From Gemmatimonadaceae bacterium (GTDB taxonomy: Bacteria; Latescibacterota; UBA2968; UBA8231), in the NCBI GenBank assembly GCA_026706075.1, contig JAPOZM010000088.1, positions 1 through 64,000 of the forward strand: a DNA stretch of 64,000 nt, read 5' to 3'. Positions 24,660 through 33,676 of this stretch are shown piece by piece (position 1 is the stretch's first letter; the number at the start of each line of letters is the position of its first letter). Under the pieces are notes generated by a model. The model was not told the origin of the DNA, did no database searches, and saw nothing but the letters and a program-made list of their open reading frames with translations. The position numbers were made by a program, and so were the translations under genes.

Positions 24660-26938
24660 AGGACGGCGGCATCGAGAGAGTGGCCGTTCTCGGCGCCGGA
24701 GTCATGGGCAGCCAGATCGCGGCGCTCATGGCCAACGCTGGACTCGAGGTCGACCTGCTCGACCTTCCCCAAGGCTCCGACGAGGCGGGCCGGGCGCGGG
24801 CCGGACTCGAGAGCCTGGGGCGGATGCGGCCGAGCCCTCTCTTTCTGCCGGAGGCGGCGGAACGGATTCATCCCGGCTCCCTCAGCGGCACCCCGGAACT
24901 CACCCGCGTCCAGTGGGTGATCGAGGCCGTGGTCGAGGACCTCCAGGTCAAGCGCTCCCTCTTCGAGCGCATTGCCCCGGGTCTCGGATCCTCCACGTTG
25001 CTGACCAGCAACACCTCTGGACTGTCCATCGCCGCTCTCGCCGAGGGCCTTCCGGCGGACCTTCGGCGCCGGTTCCTCGGCGTCCACTTCTTCAATCCGC
25101 CGCGCTACATGAAGCTCGTCGAGCTGATCCCGGGGCCCGGGACCGATCCCTCCCGGACAGAGGAGATGTCCACCTTCCTGCGCAGCCGCCTCGGCAAGGG
25201 GGTGGTCGCCTGCCGGGACACGCCGAACTTCATCGCCAATCGGCTCGGCCTCTTCGCCGTCATGGACGCCCTGCGGCGCATGGAGGTCGACGGACTCACC
25301 GTGGAGGAGGTCGACGCCGTCACGGGGCCGGTGTTGGGACGCCCCCGCAGCGCCACCTTGAGGCTGTGCGACCTCATCGGCCTGGACACCCTCGTCCACG
25401 TGGCCCGCACGGCCCGGGACGGTCTGGAGCACGATCCCGGCCGCGATGTCTTCGAGCCGGGGGACGGAGTGCGCGCCATGGTCGAGGCCGGGCTACTCGG
25501 AGAGAAGGCCGGGAGCGGCTTCTACCGCAGGGGAGAAGTGGGCATCGAGGCCATCGACCTTGCCACTCTCGGGTACCGGGCCCGCCGTTCGGTCAGGACG
25601 CCCCTGCCGATCCGGGGGCACCTCGGCGAGCGTCTGGCCGCGGTGACCGTCGGCGAGGATCGTCTCGCCCGCTTTGCGCGCGACCACCTCTTCGCGACCC
25701 TGGGCTACTGCGCCTTCTGCGCGGCGGAGGTAGCCGACTCCCTCGAGGACATCGACCGGGTCCTGCGCTGGGGCTTCCACTGGGAGGCCGGCCCCTTCGA
25801 GCAGATCGATCTCATCGGCGCCAGCGTCCTGATCAAGGGGCTGGAAGAGGCTGGCACCGAGCCGCCGGAACTGCTCGCCCGCGTCGCAGCCAGTGGGGCA
25901 AGGCGAGTCTATGGCGGTGATTCCGGAAGACGCAGCGTGATGGCCCCGGACGGCGGGGGACACCGCCCTCTCCGCGCCTCGGGCCCCCCGGCCGACGCGG
26001 ACCTCCTCTCGGGGGCCGAGGTCCTGCGCGAATGCGAGACGGCGCGTCTGGTCCGGCTCGGTGACGGGGCGGCGGCGATCGAGTTGCGCGGCAAGCTCAA
26101 CGTCCTCGGCCCCGGGTCACTGGCCTTCACCCGCGACACCGTCGCCGAAGGCGGTTTCGATCTCCTGGTCCTCACCGGGGCCGGGGAGCATCTGTCGGCC
26201 GGCGCCGACCTGAGATATGTCCTGCAGCGGATCGATGCCGGCGCCTGGGCGGAGCTGGACGCCTACCTGCAGCTCTTTCAGAAGGCCACCGCGGGGGTGC
26301 GCTACGCGCCGATGCCTGTGGTCACGGCGGCGCGGGGCCTGGCCCTTGGCGGCGGTTGCGAGTTCAACCTCTCGGCCGCTTCCCGCGTGGCCGCCGCGGA
26401 ACTGCGCCTCGGTCTGGTGGAGACCCGCATCGGGGTCGTGCCCGGCGCCGGAGGCTGCAAGGAGATGGTGCGGCGCTTCGGCGCGGAGGTCGATGCCTTC
26501 CTGCCGGCGCTTCAGGCGGGACGGATGTCCGACAACGCGCTGCAGGCACGGGCCTGGGGATTCCTCGACGACTCGGATGACATCCGTCTCGACGGCGACC
26601 GGCTTCTGGAAGCCGCTGTGACGAGGGCCCGGGAACTGGTCTCCGGCGGATGGTCCCCGCCGCAGCCTCGGGACCTGCCGGTGGCCGGTCCTGATGTGCT
26701 CGAGAGGCTGCACGCCGGGATCGACGCCGGCGCGGCAGAGGGACGTCTGGGCGCCCACGACGCGGTCGTGGGCAAGGCCCTTGCGCGGGTCGTCTGCGGC
26801 GGCGGCGCCCGCGGCACGATCTCGGAGCAAGGGTTGCTCGATCTCGAGCGCGAAGCCTTCCTGGAGCTCTGCGGCACCGAGGCCACCCGGGCCAGGATCG
26901 CCCACATGCTGGAAACCGGCAAACCCCTGCGCAACTGA
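24656..26938 (+). CDS. fadN: FadN-type 3-hydroxyacyl-CoA dehydrogenase/enoyl-CoA hydratase
   Basis: A 760-aa fusion. The N-terminal half is a 3-hydroxyacyl-CoA dehydrogenase: NAD motif LGAGVMGSQIA (10-20), SNTSGLSI, catalytic His in GVHFFNPPRYMKLVE and two C-terminal HCDH repeats. The last third is a crotonase: oxyanion-loop segment LSAGADLRY, ALGGGCEF and the Glu-bearing LVETRIGVVPGAGG. This order (dehydrogenase first) is that of FadN rather than FadB/FadJ. It performs steps 2-3 of beta-oxidation. A thiolase (FadA/FadI) and acyl-CoA dehydrogenase are not adjacent. ATG 24656 overlaps the short ORF upstream. Confidence 0.92.
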   Translation: MKDGGIERVAVLGAGVMGSQIAALMANAGLEVDLLDLPQGSDEAGRARAGLESLGRMRPSPLFLPEAAERIHPGSLSGTPELTRVQWVIEAVVEDLQVKRSLFERIAPGLGSSTLLTSNTSGLSIAALAEGLPADLRRRFLGVHFFNPPRYMKLVELIPGPGTDPSRTEEMSTFLRSRLGKGVVACRDTPNFIANRLGLFAVMDALRRMEVDGLTVEEVDAVTGPVLGRPRSATLRLCDLIGLDTLVHVARTARDGLEHDPGRDVFEPGDGVRAMVEAGLLGEKAGSGFYRRGEVGIEAIDLATLGYRARRSVRTPLPIRGHLGERLAAVTVGEDRLARFARDHLFATLGYCAFCAAEVADSLEDIDRVLRWGFHWEAGPFEQIDLIGASVLIKGLEEAGTEPPELLARVAASGARRVYGGDSGRRSVMAPDGGGHRPLRASGPPADADLLSGAEVLRECETARLVRLGDGAAAIELRGKLNVLGPGSLAFTRDTVAEGGFDLLVLTGAGEHLSAGADLRYVLQRIDAGAWAELDAYLQLFQKATAGVRYAPMPVVTAARGLALGGGCEFNLSAASRVAAAELRLGLVETRIGVVPGAGGCKEMVRRFGAEVDAFLPALQAGRMSDNALQARAWGFLDDSDDIRLDGDRLLEAAVTRARELVSGGWSPPQPRDLPVAGPDVLERLHAGIDAGAAEGRLGAHDAVVGKALARVVCGGGARGTISEQGLLDLEREAFLELCGTEATRARIAHMLETGKPLRN

Positions 26939-26951
26939 AGGGAGGGATCCC

Positions 26952-28400
26952 ATGGGACTGCGCACGGCGGCGGAGTACATGGAAGGGCTGCGGGACGGCC
27001 GCACGGTGTACTTCCATGGAAGACCCGTGGCCGATGTGACCGGCCATCCCCATCTGGGAGTAGCCGCCAAGCACGCGGCTCTCGACTTCGAGCTGGCCGA
27101 GGACGACCGGCACCAGGAGCTCTTCACCTGGGCGGACGACCGGGGCTCCCTCCACAGCCGCTACTACAAACGGCCCGAGTCGTCCGGGGACCTGCTGAAC
27201 CGGCGCGAGATGATCGAGACCTCCACACGCTGCGGGCGCAGCGTCGTGCTGCTGGTCAAGGAGATCGGAACCGACGCCCTCTTCGCCCTCGACCTCGTCA
27301 CCCGGGTCGTCGACGACAAGGCCGGAACGGCCTACAACGACCGGGTCGCCGCCTTTCATCGACACTGCCGGGACCTCGACCTGACCCTGGCCGTGGCGCA
27401 GACGGACGTCAAGGGCGACCGAAGCCTGTTGCCGTCGCAGCAGGCGCATCCCGACTACTACGTGCGCATCGTCGAGGAGGGCGACGACGGCATCGTCGTG
27501 CGGGGAGCGAAAGCCCACACTACAGGAACCCCCGTCGTCGACGAGCTCATCGTCCTGCCCACGAGGGCCATCGGCGCGGAGGACTCTTCCTACGCCGTCG
27601 CCTTTGCCGTACCCGTCGATACCCCGGGTGTCAAGCTCCTTGCCAGCCCCTTCGGCGCCGCCGAGGGGGACAGCTCCTTCCACTACCCGGTCAGCTCGCG
27701 GCATCGCCTGGTGGACACCCTCACCGTGTTCGAGGACGTCTTCGTTCCCCGGGAGCGGGTCTTCCTGCAGGGGGAGTGGCAGGCGGCCGGCTTTCTGGCC
27801 AACACCTTCGTGGAGTTCCACCGGTTCACGGCGGTATCCTACAAGCCGCCGTTGTGCGACCTCTTCATCGGGGCCGCGGCTCTCCTCGCCGAGTACAACG
27901 GCATCGAGAAAGCCGGCCATGTCCGCGAGAAGCTGACGCAACTGATCGCCTGGACCGAGACCGTGCGCGGCCTGAGCCGGGCGGCGGCCCACGACTGCCG
28001 CATCACCGATTCCGGCCTCGCAGTACCCGAGGTGGTCCTTACCAACCTCGCCAAGTTTCACTTCGCGGCGCGCTACCACGACGCGATCCGCTGGGTGCAG
28101 GACATCGCCGGCGGCCTGGTCGTGACAGGTCCTTCGGAGCAGGACATGGACAGCCACGAGACCCGCCCGTACATCGACCGGTTCCTCGGAGGCGGCAACG
28201 GCGCCGAGGCCTCGGACAGACTGAAAGCGATGAACCTGGTGCGGGACCTGACCGCCTCCGACTTCGGGGGCTACAACCAGTTTCTCGCCATCCACGCCGA
28301 GGGTTCGCTCGAAGCGCAGAAGATCACCATCCACCGCGACTACGATATCGATCGCTGCAAGAGCCTGGCGGCCGAAGCGATCGGCGTTGACCGGGGGTGA
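26952..28400 (+). CDS. HpaB/4-hydroxybutyryl-CoA dehydratase-family flavoprotein
   Basis: A 482-aa acyl-CoA dehydrogenase-fold protein of the 4-hydroxyphenylacetate 3-hydroxylase (HpaB)/4-hydroxybutyryl-CoA dehydratase (AbfD) family; length matches AbfD. AbfD uses three Cys and one His for a [4Fe-4S] cluster. Here C94 (STRCGRSV) has no partner Cys four residues later, and the His in EFHRFTAVSY is followed at +7 by Tyr instead of Cys. An AbfD-type cluster therefore seems unlikely, favouring a flavin-only monooxygenase or dehydrogenase. It is 13 nt downstream of the FadN-like gene, so the substrate may be an acyl-CoA. Confidence 0.82.
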   Translation: MGLRTAAEYMEGLRDGRTVYFHGRPVADVTGHPHLGVAAKHAALDFELAEDDRHQELFTWADDRGSLHSRYYKRPESSGDLLNRREMIETSTRCGRSVVLLVKEIGTDALFALDLVTRVVDDKAGTAYNDRVAAFHRHCRDLDLTLAVAQTDVKGDRSLLPSQQAHPDYYVRIVEEGDDGIVVRGAKAHTTGTPVVDELIVLPTRAIGAEDSSYAVAFAVPVDTPGVKLLASPFGAAEGDSSFHYPVSSRHRLVDTLTVFEDVFVPRERVFLQGEWQAAGFLANTFVEFHRFTAVSYKPPLCDLFIGAAALLAEYNGIEKAGHVREKLTQLIAWTETVRGLSRAAAHDCRITDSGLAVPEVVLTNLAKFHFAARYHDAIRWVQDIAGGLVVTGPSEQDMDSHETRPYIDRFLGGGNGAEASDRLKAMNLVRDLTASDFGGYNQFLAIHAEGSLEAQKITIHRDYDIDRCKSLAAEAIGVDRG

Positions 28401-28409
28401 GGGGGGCGG

Positions 28410-29186
28410 TCAGGCGGCGGTCCAGCCGCCGTCGACATACAGGGTAGTACCGGTGATGTAGCTGGCCGCCTCCGAGGCCAGGAAGGCCACGGCCCATGCC
28501 ACCTCCTCGGGCCGTCCGAACCGGCCCAGGGGGGTTCGCTCCTCCACCCAGCCGCGCAGCTTGTCCCGCTTCTTGACCTCGGCCGTCATCTCCGTGTCGA
28601 TGTACGCCGGGGCCACGGCATTCACCCGCACCCCACGAGAGGCCCACTCCACCGCCAGGGTGCGGGTCAGCGACGCGAGGGCGGCCTTCGAAGCCGAGTA
28701 CGCGGCCAGCCTCGGGAGGGTTCGGTCGGCGCCGATGGAAGTCAAGTTGACCACCGAGCCGCTGCCCCTGTTGAGCATCGCCGGCCCGAGGTGACGGATT
28801 ACGCGGAAGGTGCCGTCGAGGTTGACGCGCAGGACTTCGCTCCACTCCTCGTCGCTCCAGGTCTCGGCGGCTTTCACGAAGGGGCTCACGGCGGCGTTGT
28901 TCACCAATACGTCCACACCTTCGGGCCATGCGCCCGAGATGCGTTCCCCCAGAAACGCGATGCCGCCGGTCGTGCCCAGGTCGGCTGGTATGGCGATGGC
29001 CCGCCCCCCCGCTTCCTCCACGCTGGCCACTGTGGCCTTCAACTGGGACTCCGTGCGGCTCGTGACGGCGACTTCGGCGCCCGACCGGGCGAGGGCCACG
29101 GCGCAGGCGCGGCCGATCCCTCGCCCCCCGCCGGTCACCAAGGCCCGCCGGCCCTGCAGACCAAAGGGGGAGGCATGGTCTTTCAT
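28410..29186 (-). CDS. Short-chain dehydrogenase/reductase (FabG-like)
   Basis: A 258-aa classical SDR. NAD(P) motif TGGGRGIGRA (about 19-28), NNAAVS, catalytic S in NLTSIGA, and YSASK with Y and K, then the conserved PAYIDTEM loop. It should reduce or oxidise a keto/hydroxy substrate; homology to 3-oxoacyl-ACP reductases is general. ATG 29186 is preceded by a perfect AAGGAGG, which fixes the start over longer upstream frames. It is convergent with the HpaB-like gene (9-nt gap) and divergent from the sigma factor gene. Confidence 0.9.
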   Translation of the reverse strand: MKDHASPFGLQGRRALVTGGGRGIGRACAVALARSGAEVAVTSRTESQLKATVASVEEAGGRAIAIPADLGTTGGIAFLGERISGAWPEGVDVLVNNAAVSPFVKAAETWSDEEWSEVLRVNLDGTFRVIRHLGPAMLNRGSGSVVNLTSIGADRTLPRLAAYSASKAALASLTRTLAVEWASRGVRVNAVAPAYIDTEMTAEVKKRDKLRGWVEERTPLGRFGRPEEVAWAVAFLASEAASYITGTTLYVDGGWTAA

Positions 29187-29591
29187 CGCGGTCCTCCTTT
29201 CTTCGTCCTGAGAGTGCCCAAATATAGCTGTCGAGGCCCGGGAACCGGTGGACACCGCGTAGGGTCGGACAGGGTAAGCCCCGCCTCCCCGTTCCTCAAG
29301 CAGGGGTTGATATCCGCCATCCCCCACGTTATACTCTCACGGCTCGCGGGGCACTGTTCCCCCTTCCGGCATCCCCTCCCCGCGCCCCTCCCTCCCCTTC
29401 AAGCGATCCCCACAAGTCCAGCGCGCCCGTCTCCCGCGGTGCGTCGTCCGACTTGCCTTCCTCCCCCGGAGTTGCTCTCCCGCTTCGACAGAGGCTCGGT
29501 TCTGATAGTCTGTTCCGAGCCGCTGCCCGTCCTCTCCCTCTCCCGGCTTCAGGGAGGGGGCACACCCGCCAGAATGGAGGGGTGTAGTCCC
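29187..29591 (+). promoter_or_regulatory. 405-nt intergenic region: sigma factor promoter and long leader
   Basis: This gap between divergent genes contains one strong promoter at 29307-29335 on the plus strand. The following ~250 nt to the sigma-factor ATG is very pyrimidine-rich (C/T tracts at 29380-29400, 29455-29480 and 29530-29550) with no convincing coding frame on either strand. A GGAGGGG ribosome site is at 29576-29582. The long leader could allow post-transcriptional control. No RNA gene or riboswitch class is recognised. Confidence 0.55.
29307..29335 (+). promoter_or_regulatory. Sigma-70-type promoter
   Basis: TTGATA (29307-29312), a 17-base spacer and TATACT (29330-29335) give five of six matches in each hexamer. 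Predicted start is near 29342, leaving a ~250-nt leader before the sigma factor gene. Confidence 0.75.
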
Positions 29592-30446
29592 ATGTCGTCA
29601 TCAACGTTGCAGACCGATACCCTGGTCGATCGCTACTTCCACGAAATCGAGAGCTCGGTCGGACTCTCCGCTGCGGAGGAGGTCAAAGTCGCCGCGCGGA
29701 TCCGGGACGGCGACGAGGGAGCGTTGAGCGAGTTGGTTCAGGCCAATCTGCGCTTCGTCGTCAGTGTCGCCAAGCAGTACCAGAACCTCGGACTCCCGCT
29801 GCCGGACCTGATCAACGAGGGCAACCTCGGCCTGATGACCGCCGCCCGGCGCTTCGACGGGTCCAAGGGCTTCAAGTTCATCTCCTACGCCGTCTGGTGG
29901 ATCCGGCAGGCGATCCTGCAGGCGTTGGCCGAACAGTCCAGGATCGTGCGTCTGCCCCTCAACCGCATCGGCGAGCTGACCAAGGTGAACAAGTGCCTCA
30001 CGCGCCTGGAGCAGCGCCTGGGCCGGGCCCCCGAGGTCGAGGAGGTGGCCGCGGAGTTGAAGGCCAACCCCGACGACATGGAGATGGTCCTCCGGCTGGC
30101 CCAGCGCCCCGTGTCGCTGGAAACACCATGCGACGAGCAGGAACCGGACCGCCGCCTGGGAGACCTGCTTCCGGACGAAACCCTGAGAGCCTTTGACGAG
30201 GTTCTGTCGGAAGGCAACCTCCGGGATGAGATCCAGACGGCCATGGGCGCCCTGACCCACGGCGAGGCGCGCGTTCTGCGCATGTACTACGGGCTCGACG
30301 GCCAGGAGCCCATGACCCTGGAGGAGATCGGCAAGTACGTGGGGCGCACGCGTGAACGGGTCCGCCAGATCAAGGAGAAGGCTCTGCAGAAGCTCCGGCA
30401 CCCGAACCGCAGCGAGGTGCTGAAGGAGTACTACGGAGAGGGCTGA
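29592..30446 (+). CDS. rpoD: Primary-like sigma-70 factor (short, no region 1.1)
   Basis: A 284-aa sigma-70. Region 1.2 (STLQTDTLVDRYFHEI) is followed directly by region 2 (ANLRFVVSVAKQYQNLGLPLPDLINEGNLGLM, KFISYAVWWIRQAI), region 3 and region 4 with the TLEEIGKYVGRTRERVRQIKEKA helix-turn-helix. It lacks region 1.1 and the non-conserved insert. Length and sequence are like the primary sigma factors of Bacteroidetes (sigma-ABfr type), so it is probably the housekeeping factor, though an RpoS-like group 2 factor is possible. GGAGGGG supports ATG 29592. tRNA-Asn follows. Confidence 0.9.
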   Translation: MSSSTLQTDTLVDRYFHEIESSVGLSAAEEVKVAARIRDGDEGALSELVQANLRFVVSVAKQYQNLGLPLPDLINEGNLGLMTAARRFDGSKGFKFISYAVWWIRQAILQALAEQSRIVRLPLNRIGELTKVNKCLTRLEQRLGRAPEVEEVAAELKANPDDMEMVLRLAQRPVSLETPCDEQEPDRRLGDLLPDETLRAFDEVLSEGNLRDEIQTAMGALTHGEARVLRMYYGLDGQEPMTLEEIGKYVGRTRERVRQIKEKALQKLRHPNRSEVLKEYYGEG

Positions 30447-30475
30447 TCATCGCCGTCCCGGGGGCCCCGCGCCGG

Positions 30476-30503
30476 TTGACAGGTCACAACCCTCCGGTAT
30501 CTT
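30476..30503 (+). promoter_or_regulatory. Promoter of tRNA-Asn
   Basis: A perfect TTGACA (30476-30481), 16-base spacer and TATCTT (30498-30503) predict a start near 30510, about 25 nt before the mature tRNA 5' end. Confidence 0.7.
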
Positions 30504-30534
30504 CTTCTGGTTCGTGCGCCGTATTGTCATGCGT

Positions 30535-30610
30535 TCCGGCGTAGCTCAGTTGGCAGAGCGGGTGGCTGTTAACCACTTAGTCGTAGGTTCGAGTCCTACC
30601 GCCGGAGCCA
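30535..30610 (+). tRNA. tRNA-Asn (GUU)
   Basis: A 76-nt cloverleaf. The acceptor arms TCCGGCG (30535-30541) and CGCCGGA (30600-30606) pair perfectly. D-arm GCTCAGTTGGCAGAGC, anticodon GTT at 30568-30570 in loop CTGTTAA, T-arm with GGTTCGAGTCC, discriminator G and genomically encoded CCA (30608-30610). It should read AAC/AAU codons. Confidence 0.97.
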
Positions 30611-30715
30611 AATAAACACGCCGCTGAGGTTCGCGGTCCTGGCCGAGACCCCGAGGGGATACCTTTCGGGGTCTTGCCGTACCTGGACCCGTCCCATCGA
30701 TCTCGACAGGCCGAC

Positions 30716-31933
30716 ATGATCTGGCCGTGCAAGAGATTCGACTTCAGCTGGTCCGACTGGCTCTTCGCCATACGGAGATGCCTGAAGCCGCCTCGTGGGC
30801 AGGACATGGCCGCCCGCGTGGAGAGTCTGTGGTCGGTGGAGGGGGATGCCATGGCCTGCCTCACGGTTCGATCCGCCTTCGACCTGTTCCTGCGCGCGAA
30901 GCGATGGAGGCCTGGCGACGAGATCATCTTCACCGCCCTCACGGTGCCCGACATGCCTCGCATCGCCCGGGAGCACGGGCTGAGGGTTGTGCCCCTCGAC
31001 ATCGATCCCCGGACCGCAGCCTGGGACGTTGACGCCCTGGAGCGATGCATCGGGCCTCGAACGAGAGCGGTCGTGCTCACGCACCTCTTCGGCGCCCGCC
31101 TCGACGTGGAACCGGCCATGGCCGTCGCCCGGCGGCACGGCATCGCCGTGGTGGAGGACTGCGCCCAGGCCTACCGCGGACCGGGCCGGAACGGCCACCC
31201 CGCGGCCGACCTGGCGCTCTTTTCCTTCGGTCCCATGAAGATCGCAACCTCCCTGGGCGGCGCCGTGGCCCGCGTCCGCCAGCCCGAGGTGCGCCTGGGC
31301 ATGGCCGCCTTCCTCCAGCAGTACCCCATGCAGTCCACGGGTGAGTTCACGCGCCGCGTTCTGCTCTACGGCCTGCTGAAGGCGGCCTCCAGTCCGACCG
31401 TCTACGGGGCCCTGGTATTCCTGGCGGAGCTTGTGGGGCTCCATCGGGAGCGGTGGATCCACGGGCTCACCCGCAACGTGCCTGGCCACGACCTGCTGGG
31501 TCACATCCGGCGCAGGCCCTGCGCCGCCCTTCTGAGTCTTCTCGAGCGCAGGCTCCGGGAGGGAGATGCGCCCGTGGCACGGCGCACCGCACCCGGGGAG
31601 CTCCTCTTCCGCGCCCTGGGCGGTGAGGTGCAGGTGCCCACGCGCGGCTCCGTCGCACACGCGTACTGGATCATCCCGGTCCTGGCCGCCAACCGCGACG
31701 AGTTGAAGGTCTCCCTTCGCCGTCACGGCTTCGATCCCATGTCGGAGCGGCTGAGCGTCGTCCGCGGAGAGGGGATGGAAGCTCCCGGAGCCGGGCGCCT
31801 GTCGGAGTCGGTCTACCTGCCCTTCGATCCGGGCATGCCCGCTGCCGAACTCGAGCGCCTCGGAGCCCTGGTGACTCGTCTGGCCGCCGTGGACCGCCCC
31901 CGCGAGGCGACCGTGTCGTCGTCGGTCTCCTGA
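30716..31933 (+). CDS. DegT/DnrJ/EryC1/StrS-type PLP aminotransferase
   Basis: A 405-aa fold-type I sugar-aminotransferase-like protein. The PLP-stacking/Asp region is VVEDCAQAY (about 152-160), and the internal-aldimine lysine is in SFGPMKIATSLGG. The segment around the lysine is looser than the classic FxxxKxxxxGEGG, so the activity may be modified. It would put an amino group on a nucleotide-keto-sugar for a surface glycan or glycolipid. ATG 30716 is chosen over an in-frame TTG at 30674. It heads a three-gene cassette after tRNA-Asn. Confidence 0.82.
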   Translation: MIWPCKRFDFSWSDWLFAIRRCLKPPRGQDMAARVESLWSVEGDAMACLTVRSAFDLFLRAKRWRPGDEIIFTALTVPDMPRIAREHGLRVVPLDIDPRTAAWDVDALERCIGPRTRAVVLTHLFGARLDVEPAMAVARRHGIAVVEDCAQAYRGPGRNGHPAADLALFSFGPMKIATSLGGAVARVRQPEVRLGMAAFLQQYPMQSTGEFTRRVLLYGLLKAASSPTVYGALVFLAELVGLHRERWIHGLTRNVPGHDLLGHIRRRPCAALLSLLERRLREGDAPVARRTAPGELLFRALGGEVQVPTRGSVAHAYWIIPVLAANRDELKVSLRRHGFDPMSERLSVVRGEGMEAPGAGRLSESVYLPFDPGMPAAELERLGALVTRLAAVDRPREATVSSSVS

Positions 31934-31936
31934 GGA

Positions 31937-33634
31937 ATGGGGGCCGAGGCGACTCCGGGGCCGGTACGGGTCCGCCTGGGGGACGCGCGAGAGAGCGATC
32001 TGGAGGGGGCAGGCTATCTCTTCGACGGATACCTGGTCGCCGATGATGCGTTGCTGGTCGGCCCCGAGGCCTCCGACCACTTCGGGCTGGTGCTGGCCCG
32101 CCACGGGATCGAGGAAGCCCTCGACCGTCTGAACGGCTCCTACCGGTACGTGGTGAAGCAGGAGGGTTGGGTATGGTTCGGTATCGACCACTTCGGGGGA
32201 GCTGCCCTGTTCTACCAGCTGGACCCGGTGCTCAGCCTCCTCGACGACCCTTCCGCTAGGGTGCGGAACCCGGACTACAGCGACGCCGCGGTCTGTTGTC
32301 TCCTGGCCTCGGGTTTCACCCTCGATGACGAGACCATCTACTCGGGGATCCGGGAGTGCGGCTCCGGCGTTCTCTACGCGTTCGAGACCGCCACCGGACA
32401 GCTGAGCCAGAGGACGTGGTTCAAGTTCAACCTCCACCCCCAAGGAGACTGCGACCCGGACGAGCTGGAAGCGGCCCTGATGCGCTCCCTGCCGCGCCTG
32501 GCCCCCCGGGAGGGGAGCTACCTGCTGCCCCTGAGCGGCGGCCTGGACTCGAGGACGATTCTCGCCCTCGCCCTGAAGCGCCGCCAGCCTCTGGAGGCCT
32601 TCACCTACGGAGTGCCGGCGGCGAGGGACCATACCATACCCGGCCGGATCTGCGCCGAGCTGGGGCTGCGCCACACCACCATTCCTACGACAAGGGCTGA
32701 AGGGGAGGTCTGGTTCGAGAGCGCGGACATGAGGGAGATGGTGAAGGCCATGCACCTGGGCCGAAGCCTTCCCGAGGAGTCCGACTGGCGGCCCATGGCC
32801 CGGCTCGCCTCCCGTCCCTTCGTCGTCTGCCCGGGCCACGGGGGGGACTGGCTGACGGGCTCCTTCATCGACGCCCGCCTCCTCCACACCCGGACCCTGG
32901 AGGGCCTGGTCGAGTACCTTCTCGACTTTCACTGCAGTCTCACGGCGATATCGAGCCCCGGTTTCGCGGAGCTGTTGCGGGAGAGTATCCGCCGCAGCCT
33001 GGCCGCCATCGCCCCCGATTGCGGAGAGGACCCCCTGGCCTGTGCCGAGCGCTGGAACCTGGAGCACCGGCAGAGGAAGTACATCGTTAACTCGGCCAGG
33101 AAGTACCGCTACCTGGGCATGCACATGTACCTGCCGTTCTTCGACCGGAACCTGATGGCGCTCTTCATGGACCTGAAGACGCGGCACCGGACCCGCCAGC
33201 GCGCGTACGTCGGGTTTCTCGGCGCACGCCTCTACACCGGACGTCTCGCGGCTCTGCGCCGAATCGACAACACCCGTTGGGATCTCGATGTCGATCCACC
33301 GGAGATGGGGAGGCCGTCGACGCGAGAGGTGCTGCACCAGCGGCTGCGGGGAATCGATCGCAGGAAGTACCGCAAGCGCTTCCTCGTCTCCTACATGGAG
33401 GGCTACGAGGATGCGGCGGCGATGCTGAGTTCCCGCGACAAGGCCTGCTTCCTGCGGCAGAAGGTGGATGAAGCGTTTCCGCTCCTCCATCCCTGCGTGG
33501 AGCAGCTCCGCGGCCTCGGCTGCGAGGAGTCCGCCCGTCATGTGAGCTGGACTCTGAGGCAACAGGTTTCGCAGATGAATCCGGTGGGACTCTTCATCTG
33601 CGCCTTCCTTCCATACCTGCTCGAGGTCGAATAG
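31937..33634 (+). CDS. Asparagine synthetase-like amidotransferase without N-terminal Cys
   Basis: A 565-aa AsnB-family protein. The ATP-pyrophosphatase PP-loop is LPLSGGLDS (S200-S205), and downstream C-terminal synthetase motifs remain. The N-terminal glutaminase-like domain starts MGAEATPG and lacks the catalytic Cys2, so it should not hydrolyse glutamine. Homologues in O-antigen clusters (such as WbpS) amidate uronic acids, which fits the adjacent aminotransferase and flippase. It might use ammonia directly, or form a lactam or amide. It lies three bases after the aminotransferase stop. Confidence 0.82.
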   Translation: MGAEATPGPVRVRLGDARESDLEGAGYLFDGYLVADDALLVGPEASDHFGLVLARHGIEEALDRLNGSYRYVVKQEGWVWFGIDHFGGAALFYQLDPVLSLLDDPSARVRNPDYSDAAVCCLLASGFTLDDETIYSGIRECGSGVLYAFETATGQLSQRTWFKFNLHPQGDCDPDELEAALMRSLPRLAPREGSYLLPLSGGLDSRTILALALKRRQPLEAFTYGVPAARDHTIPGRICAELGLRHTTIPTTRAEGEVWFESADMREMVKAMHLGRSLPEESDWRPMARLASRPFVVCPGHGGDWLTGSFIDARLLHTRTLEGLVEYLLDFHCSLTAISSPGFAELLRESIRRSLAAIAPDCGEDPLACAERWNLEHRQRKYIVNSARKYRYLGMHMYLPFFDRNLMALFMDLKTRHRTRQRAYVGFLGARLYTGRLAALRRIDNTRWDLDVDPPEMGRPSTREVLHQRLRGIDRRKYRKRFLVSYMEGYEDAAAMLSSRDKACFLRQKVDEAFPLLHPCVEQLRGLGCEESARHVSWTLRQQVSQMNPVGLFICAFLPYLLEVE

Positions 33635-33676
33635 CCTCGAGGCCGGCCGTATCCCGGTCCTCTCCCGATCGAATCG

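Noticed and set aside
29329-29604. 91-codon minus-strand frame in the sigma-factor leader
   Set aside because: No ribosome site, low-complexity Gly/Arg/Glu composition, and it opposes a strong promoter and leader region.
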